The position numbers were made by a program, and so were the translations under genes. The notes under the pieces are model-generated. The model ran no database searches. It worked only from the letters and a program-made list of their open reading frames with translations, and was not told where the DNA came from. 64,000 nt of DNA, taken from positions 3,415,001 through 3,479,000 of the forward strand of contig OX419756.1 in the NCBI GenBank assembly GCA_948567375.1, in the 5' to 3' direction. The stretch is from Lunularia cruciata (taxonomy: Eukaryota > Streptophyta > Marchantiopsida > Lunulariales > Lunulariaceae). This document shows positions 34,451 to 45,266 of the stretch, piece by piece (positions within the stretch are counted from its first letter, which is position 1; each line of letters starts with the position of its first letter).

Positions 34451-34890
34451 TGGTCTCTGTGATGGAAGTGGTACTACTCGCACTCTACCATCCTCCCATA
34501 CACACAAAAGGTGTCTACCCTCCAATCTAAACCGTCTGGCTTGCTGAACAACACGGTCTCTCTCCTTGGCTCCAGCTATGCCACCCACAACACTAGTGCA
34601 AAGATAGTCCATCACTAAGACATCATCATGAATGTCTCGCTGAACTGTACCAATATCTTCACTCTCTGGATCTGTGACCTCAATAACTCCTCTTGTATGC
34701 GCTAAGAGAGATACCACCAAAGCCTCTACAAATATACATAGAAAGGTCGATGCATGCCAACCTGGCACCATCTCCTCATCTGTCTCACCATGCCAACGTG
34801 CTCTGGTCTGATCCTGCTGGCTGGGACATAGGTTTCTACTCAACCCATCTGCATCACGGTTCACCACTCCAGGTCTGTGAACAACCGTGA
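34448..34890 (-). pseudogene. RNase H to integrase connection region
   Basis: The frame holds NRDADGLSRN, the conserved end of gypsy RNase H (usual N-x-A-D-x-L-S-R). A long linker follows. No separate domain is recognised. Confidence 0.65.
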
Positions 34891-35330
34891 AATCATACTC
34901 CTATAAAATCAGAGCCCATCGTGCAAGCTTCCCTGAAAGCTTGTTGGACTCCATCAACCACTTCAGTGGCTAATGATCAGTGATGAGAGTGAAGGGGTTA
35001 CCAAATAGGTAACATCAGAAATGTGCTACTGCCCAAACTGCTGCCAAGCACTCTCCCTCATATGAACTATACTTTGCCTCCGTTGAATTGTTGGAGCGAC
35101 TAGCATAGACCATCACAAACTCCTTCCCCTCATCATCATGTTGGGTGAGCACCGCTCCAAGCCCCAATATACTCCAATCAGTGTGAACCTGAAATGGTCG
35201 TCCCTTGATTGGTCTCCTCAAAATAGGAGTAGATGTCAACCTCTCCTTGAGCTCTACAAAAGCTCTCTCTTGCTCATCTCCCCAACACCGCTCCTATGTA
35301 AGCTTGGTCAGCTTCGTCAAGGCCTTGGCA
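34890..35330 (-). pseudogene. RNase H of the methyltransferase gypsy element
   Basis: The frame 35015-35239 has PILRRPIKGRPFQVHTDWS (first catalytic Asp in HTDWS), GLGAVLTQ and YASRSNNSTEAKYSSYEGE (catalytic Glu). Nonsense codons interrupt it: TGA in HF*CYL (a CGA to TGA change), and TAG in TDH*PLKW and LIL*EYDF. Confidence 0.8.
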
Positions 35331-35439
35331 ATGGCACTAAATCCTCTAACATAGCGGCGATAGAAGTTTGCCAACCCAAGGAATGCTTGCACTCTGCTCA
35401 CATGCGTAGGCCGAGGAATACGTGCAATAGCCTCCACCT

Positions 35440-36060
35440 TGGTTTACTGGACACCAAGTCCTTCGGGGTAGATAGTGTGACCCAAATACTCAACCTGCTC
35501 GTGGAAGAACCTACACTTCCCAGGATGTAATTTGAGTCCATGAGATCTCAACCTCTCAAACACCTCCAACAACAGTCTCTCATGCTCCTCCACAGTTGTG
35601 CTATAAACCAAAATGTCATCAATATAGCACCAAGTAAAATCCAATCGAGCTAGGATCCTATCCATGACCCTCTAGAACTCAGCAGGAGCGTTCTTTAACC
35701 CAAATGGTAAGAACCTCCACTGATATAACACATCCCTGCCGTGAAGATCAATAGCCCAAAATGCTATCTTGGACTTATCCTCCTCCCTAATCGGCAACTG
35801 ATGATATCCCGCTCGAAGATCCAAAGTACTGAAGACCTTTGCATGTCCAATCGCATCAAAAATCTCCTATGGTGTTGGCATGGCATACCAATCAGCCCTG
35901 GTCTATTGGTTGATAGGACGGTAATCTCCACACATCCGCTTATCTGTATAGTTGCCATGCATATCCTTCTTGGCTGGCATCACTGTCGCTGATGCATACT
36001 CTCCATGTGAAATCTCCACCAAACCAGCCTCAAAAAGGTCACTACTCCGGGTTTGAATCA
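35440..36060 (-). pseudogene. Reverse transcriptase of the methyltransferase gypsy element
   Basis: Recognisable blocks are ASATVMPAKKD and RMCGDYRPIN (motifs 1-2), FSTLDLRAGYHQLPI (motif A), FLPFGLKNAP (motif B) and CYIDDILVYS (motif C with both catalytic Asp, frame 35444-35665). Stops replace Gln in NQ*TRADW, TP*EIF, EF*RVMDRI (35672-35674) and VQ*TKVEA. Otherwise the palm is intact. Confidence 0.85.
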
Positions 36061-36509
36061 ATATTCTCTCTATATCACTATATCGATAAGGATGTCAGAA
36101 AACTGGTGTGTCGCTAGTCAGCTCAATCCATATACCAGGTCCCTTTAGAGCACCCAAATCCTTCATACTGAAGGCAAAACAACTCGTGTGACTCCTCAAG
36201 AACCTCCAAACCCTCCGTCTTTCCTCTCCAATAAGCTTGGGTCCAAGATCTGGCTCCCAAGTATCCTCTATAACTGTAGTAGGAGTGGAAGACGTACTGA
36301 CTGACTACTACACTGGGCCCTTGGGAGCAATAGTGTCATGCTCCCAACCACTAGAGGTCCCAACCTCTGTGTGAAAAACTCCCTCCACTTTGGTTGCAAG
36401 CTCCACACGTCTGGCTGCATCCCATGTGGACCAAGGGTGTAATCCAAGTAGCCCACGCTCACCTGGATGGACTCCAAGTAGACCACTCTCCCTAGTAGCT
36501 ACTGGATGT

Positions 36510-37610
36510 GTCCCAAGAATACCATGTCCACTCAATCCATCGCCCCCAGCATGTGCCTGAATTGTCTTGATAGGCACATGGCTCACAAGTGTCCGAGTGG
36601 TGATGCCTATCAAGCGCATCTTACGCTACTCTGCCAAGCCAAGGCTCACAATCCAAGTCAAACAGTTCAGGTCCATAGCCTGACCTAACACTTGACGCCT
36701 AGATGCCTCTGACACTATTGGAACAGCGTTAATACCGGTGCAAAAACCTATCACCCGCTCTCTCTCATCAGCGTTGGGCTCCACTAATTGTTGTAACTGT
36801 GAGTTCCAAACAAGTCCAAGTCCTCCCTCTTGAAAAGCATGAGAGCTTGGGAAACTCATGAGTGTGGGAAATGCGGTTCTAGGCTATCCAACTAGGTTCA
36901 CCATTGCCATAGGTGACTTATCAGCCACTACCATTGTCTGAGACTAACGCCCAACATCCAAGATATCATCAACAAGAATGTGGTCCAGTCACTGAATCCC
37001 ATCATAAGCACGTTGTAGAACCTCTCTGGGTAAGAGGTTTGTCCACCAAAGATGAAGACGATGAGCCCGTGATCCCACTCTGGCTGCATCTAACAATACA
37101 ATAGGTCCCATCCAAGAATGGACATGATGTGTACTTGTCACCACTCTAGTGCGAGAATCACCCATCAAAGGACCGTTCTCCAAAAGGTAAGCTGGAGAAA
37201 TAGACTGATGAACCTAGAGATGTCGTAGTATCTGTAACATCTCCTAAAACACACCAGAACAAGGATCTTGAAGACCCAAACCGCGGCCCGCACGTGTATG
37301 TCCCGGACATGGCCATCTAGAAATCACCAAGTGAATAGGCCCATGTCTCTCTAGGTCATGCACCCCCAGTAAGGAAATGTCTCATGGTAGGGCCTTCTGG
37401 TAACCTCTAACTGCTGACATTGGTAATAACTCCGGATACCGATAGGCCAAGTGTGCCACATGATGTAGAGAGACTTGCCTAGCAGTCTCATCTCTCTCTA
37501 CATACAAGTACTTCTGTACTCATATACCCGCATGTAACACCATAGCTAGTCGGAACCCACCAAATAACTCCAATAGGCATATCCCCTTTACTTGATACTG
37601 CCAAGCAATG
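36510..37610 (-). pseudogene. C5-cytosine DNA methyltransferase, copy 1 (motif I damaged)
   Basis: It has the same domain as copy 2. The catalytic motif IV, RWPCPGHTRAG, is at about 37283-37315 and is followed by RGLGLQDP. ENGPLMGDSRTRVVTS (motif VI region), HRLHLWWTNLL (motif VIII) and GQAMDLNCLTW (motif X region) are present. In motif I two codons are missing (about 37550-37556), so LFGGISTGLAM reads LFGGFRLAM. The SAM-binding loop is likely destroyed. Stop TAG at 37244-37246 is shared with copy 2. Confidence 0.85.
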
Positions 37611-37689
37611 AGTGTGGTATCCAGAGATGTCCAAGCAATCGCCTCTAGAGGCTCATCCTCACACTCATCTCCTTATGGTACGAAGGCTC

Positions 37690-38670
37690 CACTCCAAGCC
37701 TACTGCACCAACTGATCTGCATGATGCTGCAATGCCTCCTCTGAACTCCACAATGGAACATCTAAGGTGGATGGAACAATCCCACTTGTACACCAAAGCC
37801 GAGTGATCTCCTCTGGTACCGGAGTATCCTCTGCATGGATGTTCCCTTCCAACAAGTCATCAGGCCAAGTAACTGCACCACTGAAAGCTAAAACTGATGC
37901 TGCCATGGTCCAGGACTGTAGTGAGCCAAGATTGCCACTACTGAAGCGTACTGGTAGGCGACATACCCGTCCCTCACCAGACTGCCAACCAGGTCTATAA
38001 GAGGTTGTCTCCTCCCAATAGTCAATGCTGAAACCCATGGGGTATAACACTGTTCCCCCAACTAGCACATCATATGACTCAACTATCATCACAATAGCCT
38101 GAGCTCTCACCACTAAGCTATCAGTTGGATGACCAAGCTGAACTTGGACAACAAGCTCTCCACGTGTGATGTACTATGTCGAACCATCACCTAGAGATGT
38201 TTGGATCTGAAATGGACACCTCTCCACATCGGTCTTCCGTAACTCTAGACCGACAACTGCAGCCTTCCCCAACATAAGGGGCTGTGCACCAGAGTCTAAC
38301 AAGACTCTATGTGGTGTATAGACCTTCCTTGAAGGTCCCACTAAACAAAAATCCCCCTCTGGTTATCCAATAGGACAACACCAGGTGTAAACCGCGCTCT
38401 CTCAAAGGCCGGTCTAGTTGGCAACTCCTCCAGTTTAGCCGCTACTGCCTGCCATAAACCACTGGTCGCTGAACGGATCCCATGCTCCTCAACCATGTCA
38501 GGTCCACTACCAACCACCTCTGCTCTAGTAGTAGGAACTGCACCATCCCTACTTTCACACAACGTGGCAGCCAACTGGAATACTAGGGCTGGGTCAACTC
38601 CCAATGTAAACATATCACTGGCCGAAAACAAAGGATGCCGTATAATCAGCTGAGCCGCCCCCAACATCAT
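37690..38670 (-). pseudogene. Aspartic protease region, copy 1
   Basis: The minus strand carries LDSGAQPLMLGK with the catalytic DSGA at 38285-38296. QTSLGDGST and ESYDVLVGG follow as in retropepsins of gypsy elements. The N-terminal frame 38341-38670 is a conserved region of the element without a known domain. A TAG replaces Gln after DGST. A Trp-rich segment (GAVTWPDDLLEG) links it to the methyltransferase. Confidence 0.75.
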
Positions 38671-38829
38671 GCTAGACTAAGTCTATGTAGTAGCAGGTGG
38701 CTGACTAGCAGGTAGTCCATCATGTACTCCATCACCACCTACCACACCTGCACTGGGACGTCTAGGAACCATGGATGTCGTCTAGGAACCATGGATGTCG
38801 TAGACCACTCTCCCTAGTAGCTACTGGAT

Positions 38830-39930
38830 GTGTCCCAAGAATACCATGTCCACTCAGTCCATCGCCCCCAGCATGTGCCTGAATTGTCTTGATAGGCACA
38901 AGGCTCACAAGTGTCCGAGTGGTGATGCCTATCAAGTGCATCTTACGCTGCTCTGCCAAGCCAAGGCTCACAATCCAGGTCAAACAGTTCAGGTCCATAG
39001 CCTGACCTAACACCTGACGCTTGGATGCCTTTGACACTACTGGAACAACGGTAATACCAGTGCAAAAACCCATCGCCCGCTCTCTCTCATCAGCGTTGGG
39101 CTCCACTAACTTCTGTAACTGTGAGTTCCAAACAAGTCCAGGTCCTCCCTCTTGAAAAGCATGAGAGCTTGGGAAACTCATGAGTGTGGGAAATGCGGTT
39201 CTAGGCTGTCCAACTAGGTTCACCATTGCCATAGGTGACCTATCAGCCACTACCATTGTCTGAGACTAACGCCCAACATCCAAGATATCATCAACAAGAA
39301 TGTGGTCCAGTCATTGAATCCCATCATAAGCACGTTATAGAACCTCTCTAGGTAAGAGGTTTGTCCACCAAATATGAAGACGATGAGCCCGTGATCCCAC
39401 TTTGGCTGCATCTAACAATACAATAGGTCCCATCCAAGAATGGACATGATGTGTACTCGTCACCACTCTAGTGCGAGAATCACCCATCAAAGGACCGTTC
39501 TCCAAAAGGTAAGCTGGAGAAATAGACTGATGAACCTGGAGATGTTGTAGTATCTGTAACATCTCCTAAAACACACCAGAACGAGGATCTTGAAGACCCA
39601 AATTGCGGCCCGCACGTATATGTCCCGGACATGGCCATCTAGAAATCACCAAGTGAATAGGCCCATGTCTCTCTAGGTCATGCACCCCCAGTAAGGAAAT
39701 GTCTCCTGGTAGGGCCTTTTGGTAACCTCTGACTACTGACATTGGTAATAACTCCGGATACCGATAGGCCAAGTGTGCCACATGATGTAGAGAGACTCGC
39801 CTAGCAGTCTCATCTCTCTCTACATACAAGTACCTCTGTACTCGTATACTCGCATGTAACACCATAGCTAGTCCGGTGCTGATCCCACCAAACAACTCCA
39901 ATAGGCATATCCTCTCTACTTGATACTGCC
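38830..39930 (-). pseudogene. C5-cytosine DNA methyltransferase, copy 2
   Basis: The frame 39566-39901 reads ELFGGISTGLAMVL (motif I, SAM binding), YLYVERDETARRV (motif II, acidic residue), GPIHLVISRWPCPGH (motif IV with the catalytic Pro-Cys, 39620-39637), then RAGRNLGLQDPRSG. Further down are ENGPLMGDSRTRVVTS (motif VI region), a target-recognition-like stretch, HRLHIWWTNLLPRE (motif VIII, QxRxR-like) and LGQAMDLNCLTW (motif X region). The order I-IV-VI-VIII-X, with FGGIxTGL and the Asp-Leu-Asn-type end, is closest to Dnmt3-like enzymes. It would methylate C5 of cytosine in DNA using SAM. Three or so TAG codons in place of Gln (for example 39566-39568) inactivate this copy. Confidence 0.88.
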
Positions 39931-40009
39931 AAGCAATGAGTGTGGTATCTAGAGGTGTCCAAGCAATCGCCTCTAGAGGCTCATCCTCACACTCATCTCC
40001 TGATGGTAC

Positions 40010-40998
40010 GAAGGCTCCACTCCAAGCCTACTGCACCAACTGATCTGCATGATGCTACAATGCCTCCTCTGAACTCCACAATGGAACATCCAAGGTGGAT
40101 GGAACAATCCCACTTGTACTCCAAAGCCGAGTGATCTCCTCTGGTACTGGAGTATCCTCTGCATGTGTGTTCCCTTCCAACAAGTCATCAGGCCAAGTAA
40201 CTGCACCACTGAAAGCTAAAACTGATGCTGCCATGGTCCAGGACTGTAGTGAGCCAAGATTACCACTATTGAAGTGTACTTGTAGGCGACATACCCGTCC
40301 CTCACCAGACTGCCAACCAGGTCTATAAGAGGCTATCTCCTCCCAATAGTCAATGTTGAAACCCATGGGGTATAACACTGCTCTCCCAACTAGCACATCA
40401 TATGACTCAACTATCATCGCAATAGCCTGAGCTCTCACCACTGAGCTATCAATCGGATGACCAAGTTGAACCTGGACAACAAGCTCTCCACGTGTGATGT
40501 ACTATGTCGAACCATCACCTAGAGATGTCTGGATCTGAAATGGACACCTCTCCACATCGGTCTTCCGTAACTCTAGACCGACAACTGCAGCCTTCCCCAA
40601 CATAAGGGGCTGTGCACCAGAGTCTAACAAGACTCTATGTGGTGTATAGACCTTCCTTGAAGGTCCCACCAAACAAAAATCCCCCTCTGGTTATCCAATA
40701 GGACAACACCAGGTGTAAACCGTGCTCTCTCAAAGGCCGGTCTAGTTGGCAACTCCTCCAGTTTAGCCGCTACTGCCTGCCATAAACCACTGGTCGCTGA
40801 ACGGATCCCATGCTCCTCAACCATGTCAGGTCCACTACCAACCACCTCTGCTCTAGTAGTAGGAACTGCACCATCCCTACTTTCACACAACGTGGCAGCC
40901 AACTGGAATACTAGGGCTGGGTCAACTCCCAATGTAAACATATCACTGGCCGAAAACAAAGGATGCCGTATAATCAGCTGAGCCGCCCCCAACATCAT
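40010..40998 (-). pseudogene. Aspartic protease region, copy 2
   Basis: The catalytic DSGA lies at 40613-40624, with the same flanks as copy 1. The upstream frame 40624-40998 (LFSASDMFTLGVDPALVFQL) joins gag. By family, the enzyme cuts the Gag-Pol polyprotein in the virus-like particle. Confidence 0.75.
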
Positions 40999-41010
40999 GC
41001 TAGACTAAGT

Positions 41011-42853
41011 CTATGTAGTAGCAGGTGGCTGACTAGCAGGTAGTCCATCATGTACTCCATCACCACCTACCACACCTGCACTGGGACGTCTAGGAACCAT
41101 GGATGTCGTCTGCAATGCCTCAGATAGCATGAAAGACTGGGGAAGTCTGACCTGTCTCCCAACCTCTCCTCTTTGTGGGTCCAACTCCACTAATGCTCCT
41201 CTAGGCTCTGGAGCACGTATTGCACTCCTAGTCACTGTTGCAGATGCATTCACTTGTGCTGCTCCGCACATGAAGTCCAAAGCATCTCTATCACCAGCAT
41301 ATGAGGTGGAAGCCTCAGCACCCAAATCTGATCTCCTCTGAGCAATGGCCATACTAGCCAATCTCTGCACCAACTGCTCAATCCGAGTAGCCATAGCTAT
41401 GTCAAAAGTAAGGGCAGGTACTGCACCCCTACTAGGTGTAGATCCTCTCCCACCACCTCTACCACCTTGTCCTCCATGAATTGGAGCTCCTCTACTACCT
41501 ACCATAGCAGCCCTACCACTCCGTAACTCTGGGTGTAGGTCAAAACACCGGTCACTAGTGTGACCAAATCTGTGGCAATGCTCACACTGCCTCTGTGCTG
41601 GCTGTGATGCACCAGAGGTATCAGGTCCGCTGCCCTGAGTACACTCTCTCTTATGGTGAGGTCCACCACAAGTCCAACAAGCAACACCACCACTCACTGG
41701 CTGCTGTTGACCCCAAAATGAGGGTAAGGGTCTAACTCCACTAGGCCTTCCACTCGCTCCATAGGATCTGGGCTGTCCACCTTGTCCTCAAAAACCAACT
41801 GGGCGTGGTGCACTCTGCTGCACTCTAGAAGAAGTCACAGCCGTGGATGAGATCTCCCTACCAAATCCAAATGTCACCACTCTCCACCATATTGAGCTCA
41901 ATACGCTCAGCCAAACCAAAGACTATTGCCAAAGTGGGCGAAGTAGCCTGCAACAACGTAGCATCACGAACTCTACGTTGCAACTCCTTGTCCAGTATCC
42001 CATACCAAAACTAGACTGCCTGGGCCTCAGAAACTCCCTGAGTGAAACTGATCAGCCACATCATGCGAGTGTATGCCTTGCGTAGGCTCTCTCCAGCCTT
42101 CCTCTGGAACTCCTACAAGCTCCTCAGCTTGTCAGTCCGCACTCCGTGGTAGTTCTGCCTCAAACATAGGAAGAACTCCACCATGGGGTTAAACCCCGAT
42201 ACCACACCACCTCCTGCAGCGGTACCTCCAATCGTAGTAGCACTATCTCCAGCTAGTGCACCTCCACTAGCTCCACCCACACTACTCGAGCTAGAACTCG
42301 TAGGCACAGCCGATCTACTCCTGGCCACCGAGCCTGAAGTGATGGAGACATAGTGTGGAGACCAATACTGTCTCCATAACTCAATCTCCTCCAAATGAGC
42401 TCTCCTGAACTCATGGTAGTCATCCATTGGCAGACCCTCCAAGTGCTGAAACAACCCCTTCCATGCCATGAAGGGCGTGAACAAAGTCGGGTTCCGCATC
42501 TGCTGCAGATCACACCAACTATCAAACTCTTGGATGAAGTCATCCAACTCAATGGTATCCACTGTACCAGAGTAACGCCTAGGGCCTTTGGAGGCCCCAT
42601 AAATCTCGTCCATGTCCCACAACAACAGTACGGACACACCAAGTGCACTCTCAACTGAATCAGCTCCTGTGTTGAACTCCAACTCAGAGTCAATCTCTTC
42701 CCTCACTGGGACCTGAGATACAAGCTGATACCGAGCACCACTCCGAGTAAACCCACTGCGTATTGTAGGGCTAACTCCTCTGGAATCTCCAAAGAACTCT
42801 GTCATGACAAAGTAACCACAATAGCAAACCCGAACCACCAACTGCAACCTCAA
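41011..42853 (-). pseudogene. Gag of the methyltransferase gypsy element, two zinc knuckles
   Basis: The frame 42113-42853 is the capsid part: TIELDDFIQEFDSWCDLQQ, FTPFMAWKGLFQHLEGL, FRRAHLEEIELWRQYW, then a Ser/Gly-rich spacer and FFLCLRQNYHG. After a broken stretch, 41011-41697 has CWTCGGPHHKREC (CX2CX3HX4C) and CEHCHRFGHTSDRCFDLH (CX2CX4HX4C), RNA-binding knuckles. Stops between them (for example AV*FWYG) again fit CAG to TAG. The start used is the Met at 42853, but the true start may be a little further in (MTEFFGDS). Confidence 0.8.
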
Positions 42854-43857
42854 GTCGCAACCGCAAGTACCCCACCAAGTGCCAATACTAACTAAGCACC
42901 ACCCACTAATGTAACTCTAACCGAGATAACTACACTAGGAGAAAGGGCAACCTATAACCTGCCATCATAACACGCACTCTCACGGTCTACAGATCATCAC
43001 TTCATGCCTCACCGGAGAGAAACAAATGTAGTTTGACTGGTCATCACTCCAGCCTCACCACCGAGAGCACACCAGAGCACCAACGCTCAAAAGTCAGGGC
43101 ACCTCACACAAACATGGTGCACAAACAAGAAGTAGAGAATGGAGAGGATCCAATCACAAGAAATCTAAATGAAAACCCTCCATCTCATAACACAACACGG
43201 GACAGACTCTGGCACCATTTGGCATTTGACATAAGAGAAGTTCGTATCTAAGTCCTAAGCTACTAAGATCACCAAGAATGGGATCAAACTGCTTCTCCTA
43301 GCCAAAGCTACATGTGTATAGATAACAGTGGCACAGTCACTAGGACAACAAGTGAGGGTGGACCAGTTGGCTAGTGCACTAGTCTAGGAACAAGAGATCT
43401 AGGGGTCAAACCCTGTTGCACACAATCTAGCAGGAAAGGCAAATTTTGCCAACCAATGACCAAGATCTACTCTAAACTAGCTAGCCTCACGCCAGCAAGC
43501 TGGCTTGCTGGCCCTTCTAAGCCTCTCATAGCCCATAGCCCTATGCCTCCTCCAAAATTGGCAAAACTTCTCCAAATCTGTGAAAGTCCTCCAAACTAGC
43601 AAAACTCCTCCAAATCTGGCCAAAATCTGACGTAAATCCCAACCAAAATCTGACATAAATTCTGACATAAACCCTAAAGATGGTTGTCCGCCAAATCCTC
43701 CGCTAACTTTCCACTCGAGCCACATTGACAACACGGGTTTTTCCAAATCACAAATTCATGAAGAGAGCTTCCCAACTCCACCTTCAATTTGACTTTTTGA
43801 GCCCAACTCGTAGCAAATTGATCTTGCTTTCACCTCCTGAGCTCAAAATCACAACCA
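42854..43857 (-). other. Leader of the methyltransferase gypsy element
   Basis: Untranslated region between gag and the nested solo LTR. It contains short open frames without recognisable content. Confidence 0.5.
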
Positions 43858-44604
43858 TGTAATACTCCGAGGACAAGAGAAGAGAGAAAACACAGATTGC
43901 ACACTCAAACATTCGATGCCCCAAGGGAGCACCTTCTCTTTATTATATAGACAAAGAAGATCTCCTCCAAGGAAGCTCCACCATAGGATTAGGGACACAA
44001 ATAGGTGACATGTCAGCAAGCTCCATCCTTGGATTACTTACTTGGATGGGTGACCTGTCTGGTCTGGGTCCTATCTGGTTGGTCAAACAAGCTTTGACCG
44101 GAGGAAATCTTTTAGGGAATCTTCTTGTAGGAATCTCAGAATCACGTGAGTGAGGTACTGTTGGAAAGCTCTCGATGAGACAAAGCAGGGGGGAGGAAGG
44201 CCAACCTTTCCTATGTTTGGGGGAGGGGGAGGGGAATCTGCACATTTTCAAGGCCTAACTCATTCGTTTAGGCCTCTAAAATTGCCTTCAAAGATTTCAG
44301 GCATATTTCGGTTCCTACTCTATTAGTAGAAGTCCTCTTTTGGTGATACCTCTTTCTGATCTATTTAGTCCATCATGTGTAACATCCTTCCAAATGTTAC
44401 CAAACCAATTCTCACCTTTAAATCATATGTCTAGCTATTGGTTCTAAGGTTCTCAAGTCTATTTCGGTTTCTACCCTATTAGTAGAAGTACTCTTTTGGT
44501 GATACTTCTATCTGATCTATTTTGACCATCATGTATAACATCATTCTAGATGTTACCAAACTGAATTTCACATCTAGATCATATGGCTAACCCTTGGTAT
44601 TACA
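43858..44604 (-). mobile_element. Solo LTR, gypsy family C, with perfect target duplication
   Basis: On the minus strand it starts TGTAATACCAAGGG and ends CGGAGTATTACA (747 bp). AACCA flanks it on both sides (43853-43857 and 44605-44609). It contains the duplicated ATATGATCTAGA-type unit of this family. It lies within the leader of the methyltransferase element, so it is younger than that insertion. Confidence 0.88.
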
Positions 44605-44823
44605 AACCACTACTCAAAATTTGCTCCTTCTTTGCTCAAAATTTGGCCAGCGCTTCCGCACACCATCCGCCTAACTGCCAAACCTGCATCAATTGAATGA
44701 GCTTCTGCACACTAGGGAAACACTGAACTTGAATCGAGCTACAAACAATCCACCGAGCTTAGAGATACCACCAACACTCAAAGTTCTTGCACCCAATTTC
44801 CCCCTGATTTCACTTCTCTGATG

Positions 44824-45266
44824 TAATCAGATTGCTTACCACTCTCAACTCAACTCAGATCAGTACTTGATCTGTCACTCTATAAACTGCCAACAACTGG
44901 GCATTGATTACAATCAAGCCACACCCACTCAAGCATAGAGAATCTAGGTGACACTCACCGGCCTTTGTCCACCATAGCCAGGAACTCGAAGGCTCAACAT
45001 CAGAGAAGTGAGCTCTCTGGAGTTGCACTTTGAAAGTATACCCCTGGACTCGAGCTAGGTCTGAACCCTAACGGTCCCGCTGATGGCACACTTGACGGTG
45101 TGAACGGGGCAAAGTGACGGTGGGCCCCACTGTGAGGTTAGTACCCTGAACACCAAATCTGACTGTCGGAAAGTAGTCTTTGAGAAACTGCCGAAATAAC
45201 TCTAACTACTATCACTAAAACTCCAGTGTCCGAGCATCTAGATGCGGCACTACAAATGGCGTGACA
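44824..45266 (-). repeat. 5' LTR of the methyltransferase gypsy element
   Basis: On the minus strand it starts TGTCACGCCATTTG and ends GCAATCTGATTACA (to 44822). It is the partner of 32501-32944. LTR divergence is visible by eye but modest. Confidence 0.82.

Larger units (their letters stand above)
36481..38780 (-). repeat. Tandem duplication unit 1 (protease-methyltransferase block)
   Basis: This is nearly identical to 38803-41108, offset 2322-2328 bp. The junction at 38761-38800 carries a 20-bp segment (GTCGTCTAGGAACCATGGAT phase) twice. It contains protease copy 1 and methyltransferase copy 1. Both units share the same early stops, so much of the decay predates the duplication. Confidence 0.85.
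38803..41108 (-). repeat. Tandem duplication unit 2 (protease-methyltransferase block)
   Basis: This is a near-identical partner of 36481-38780. It adjoins gag and keeps the intact methyltransferase motif I, so it probably represents the ancestral arrangement better. Confidence 0.85.
32396..45266 (-). mobile_element. Ty3/gypsy element encoding a DNA methyltransferase and a PHD finger
   Basis: On the minus strand it has a 5' LTR (44824-45266), leader, gag, protease, C5-methyltransferase, a second protease-methyltransferase block, RT, RNase H, integrase, a PHD-finger module and a 3' LTR (32501-32944). It sits in repeat A. The flanks GCATT (32391-32395) and ATATT (45267-45271) are a weak candidate for a 5-bp duplication. 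A family C solo LTR has inserted into its leader. Gag and pol are interrupted by many stops, mostly TAG where CAG is expected. Without the internal duplication it would be about 10 kb. It is a fossil, but the domain order is clear. Confidence 0.85.

Noticed and set aside
42253-42693. Alternative-frame open stretch inside gag
   Set aside because: It is a shadow of the gag frame 42113-42853, which has the capsid motifs.
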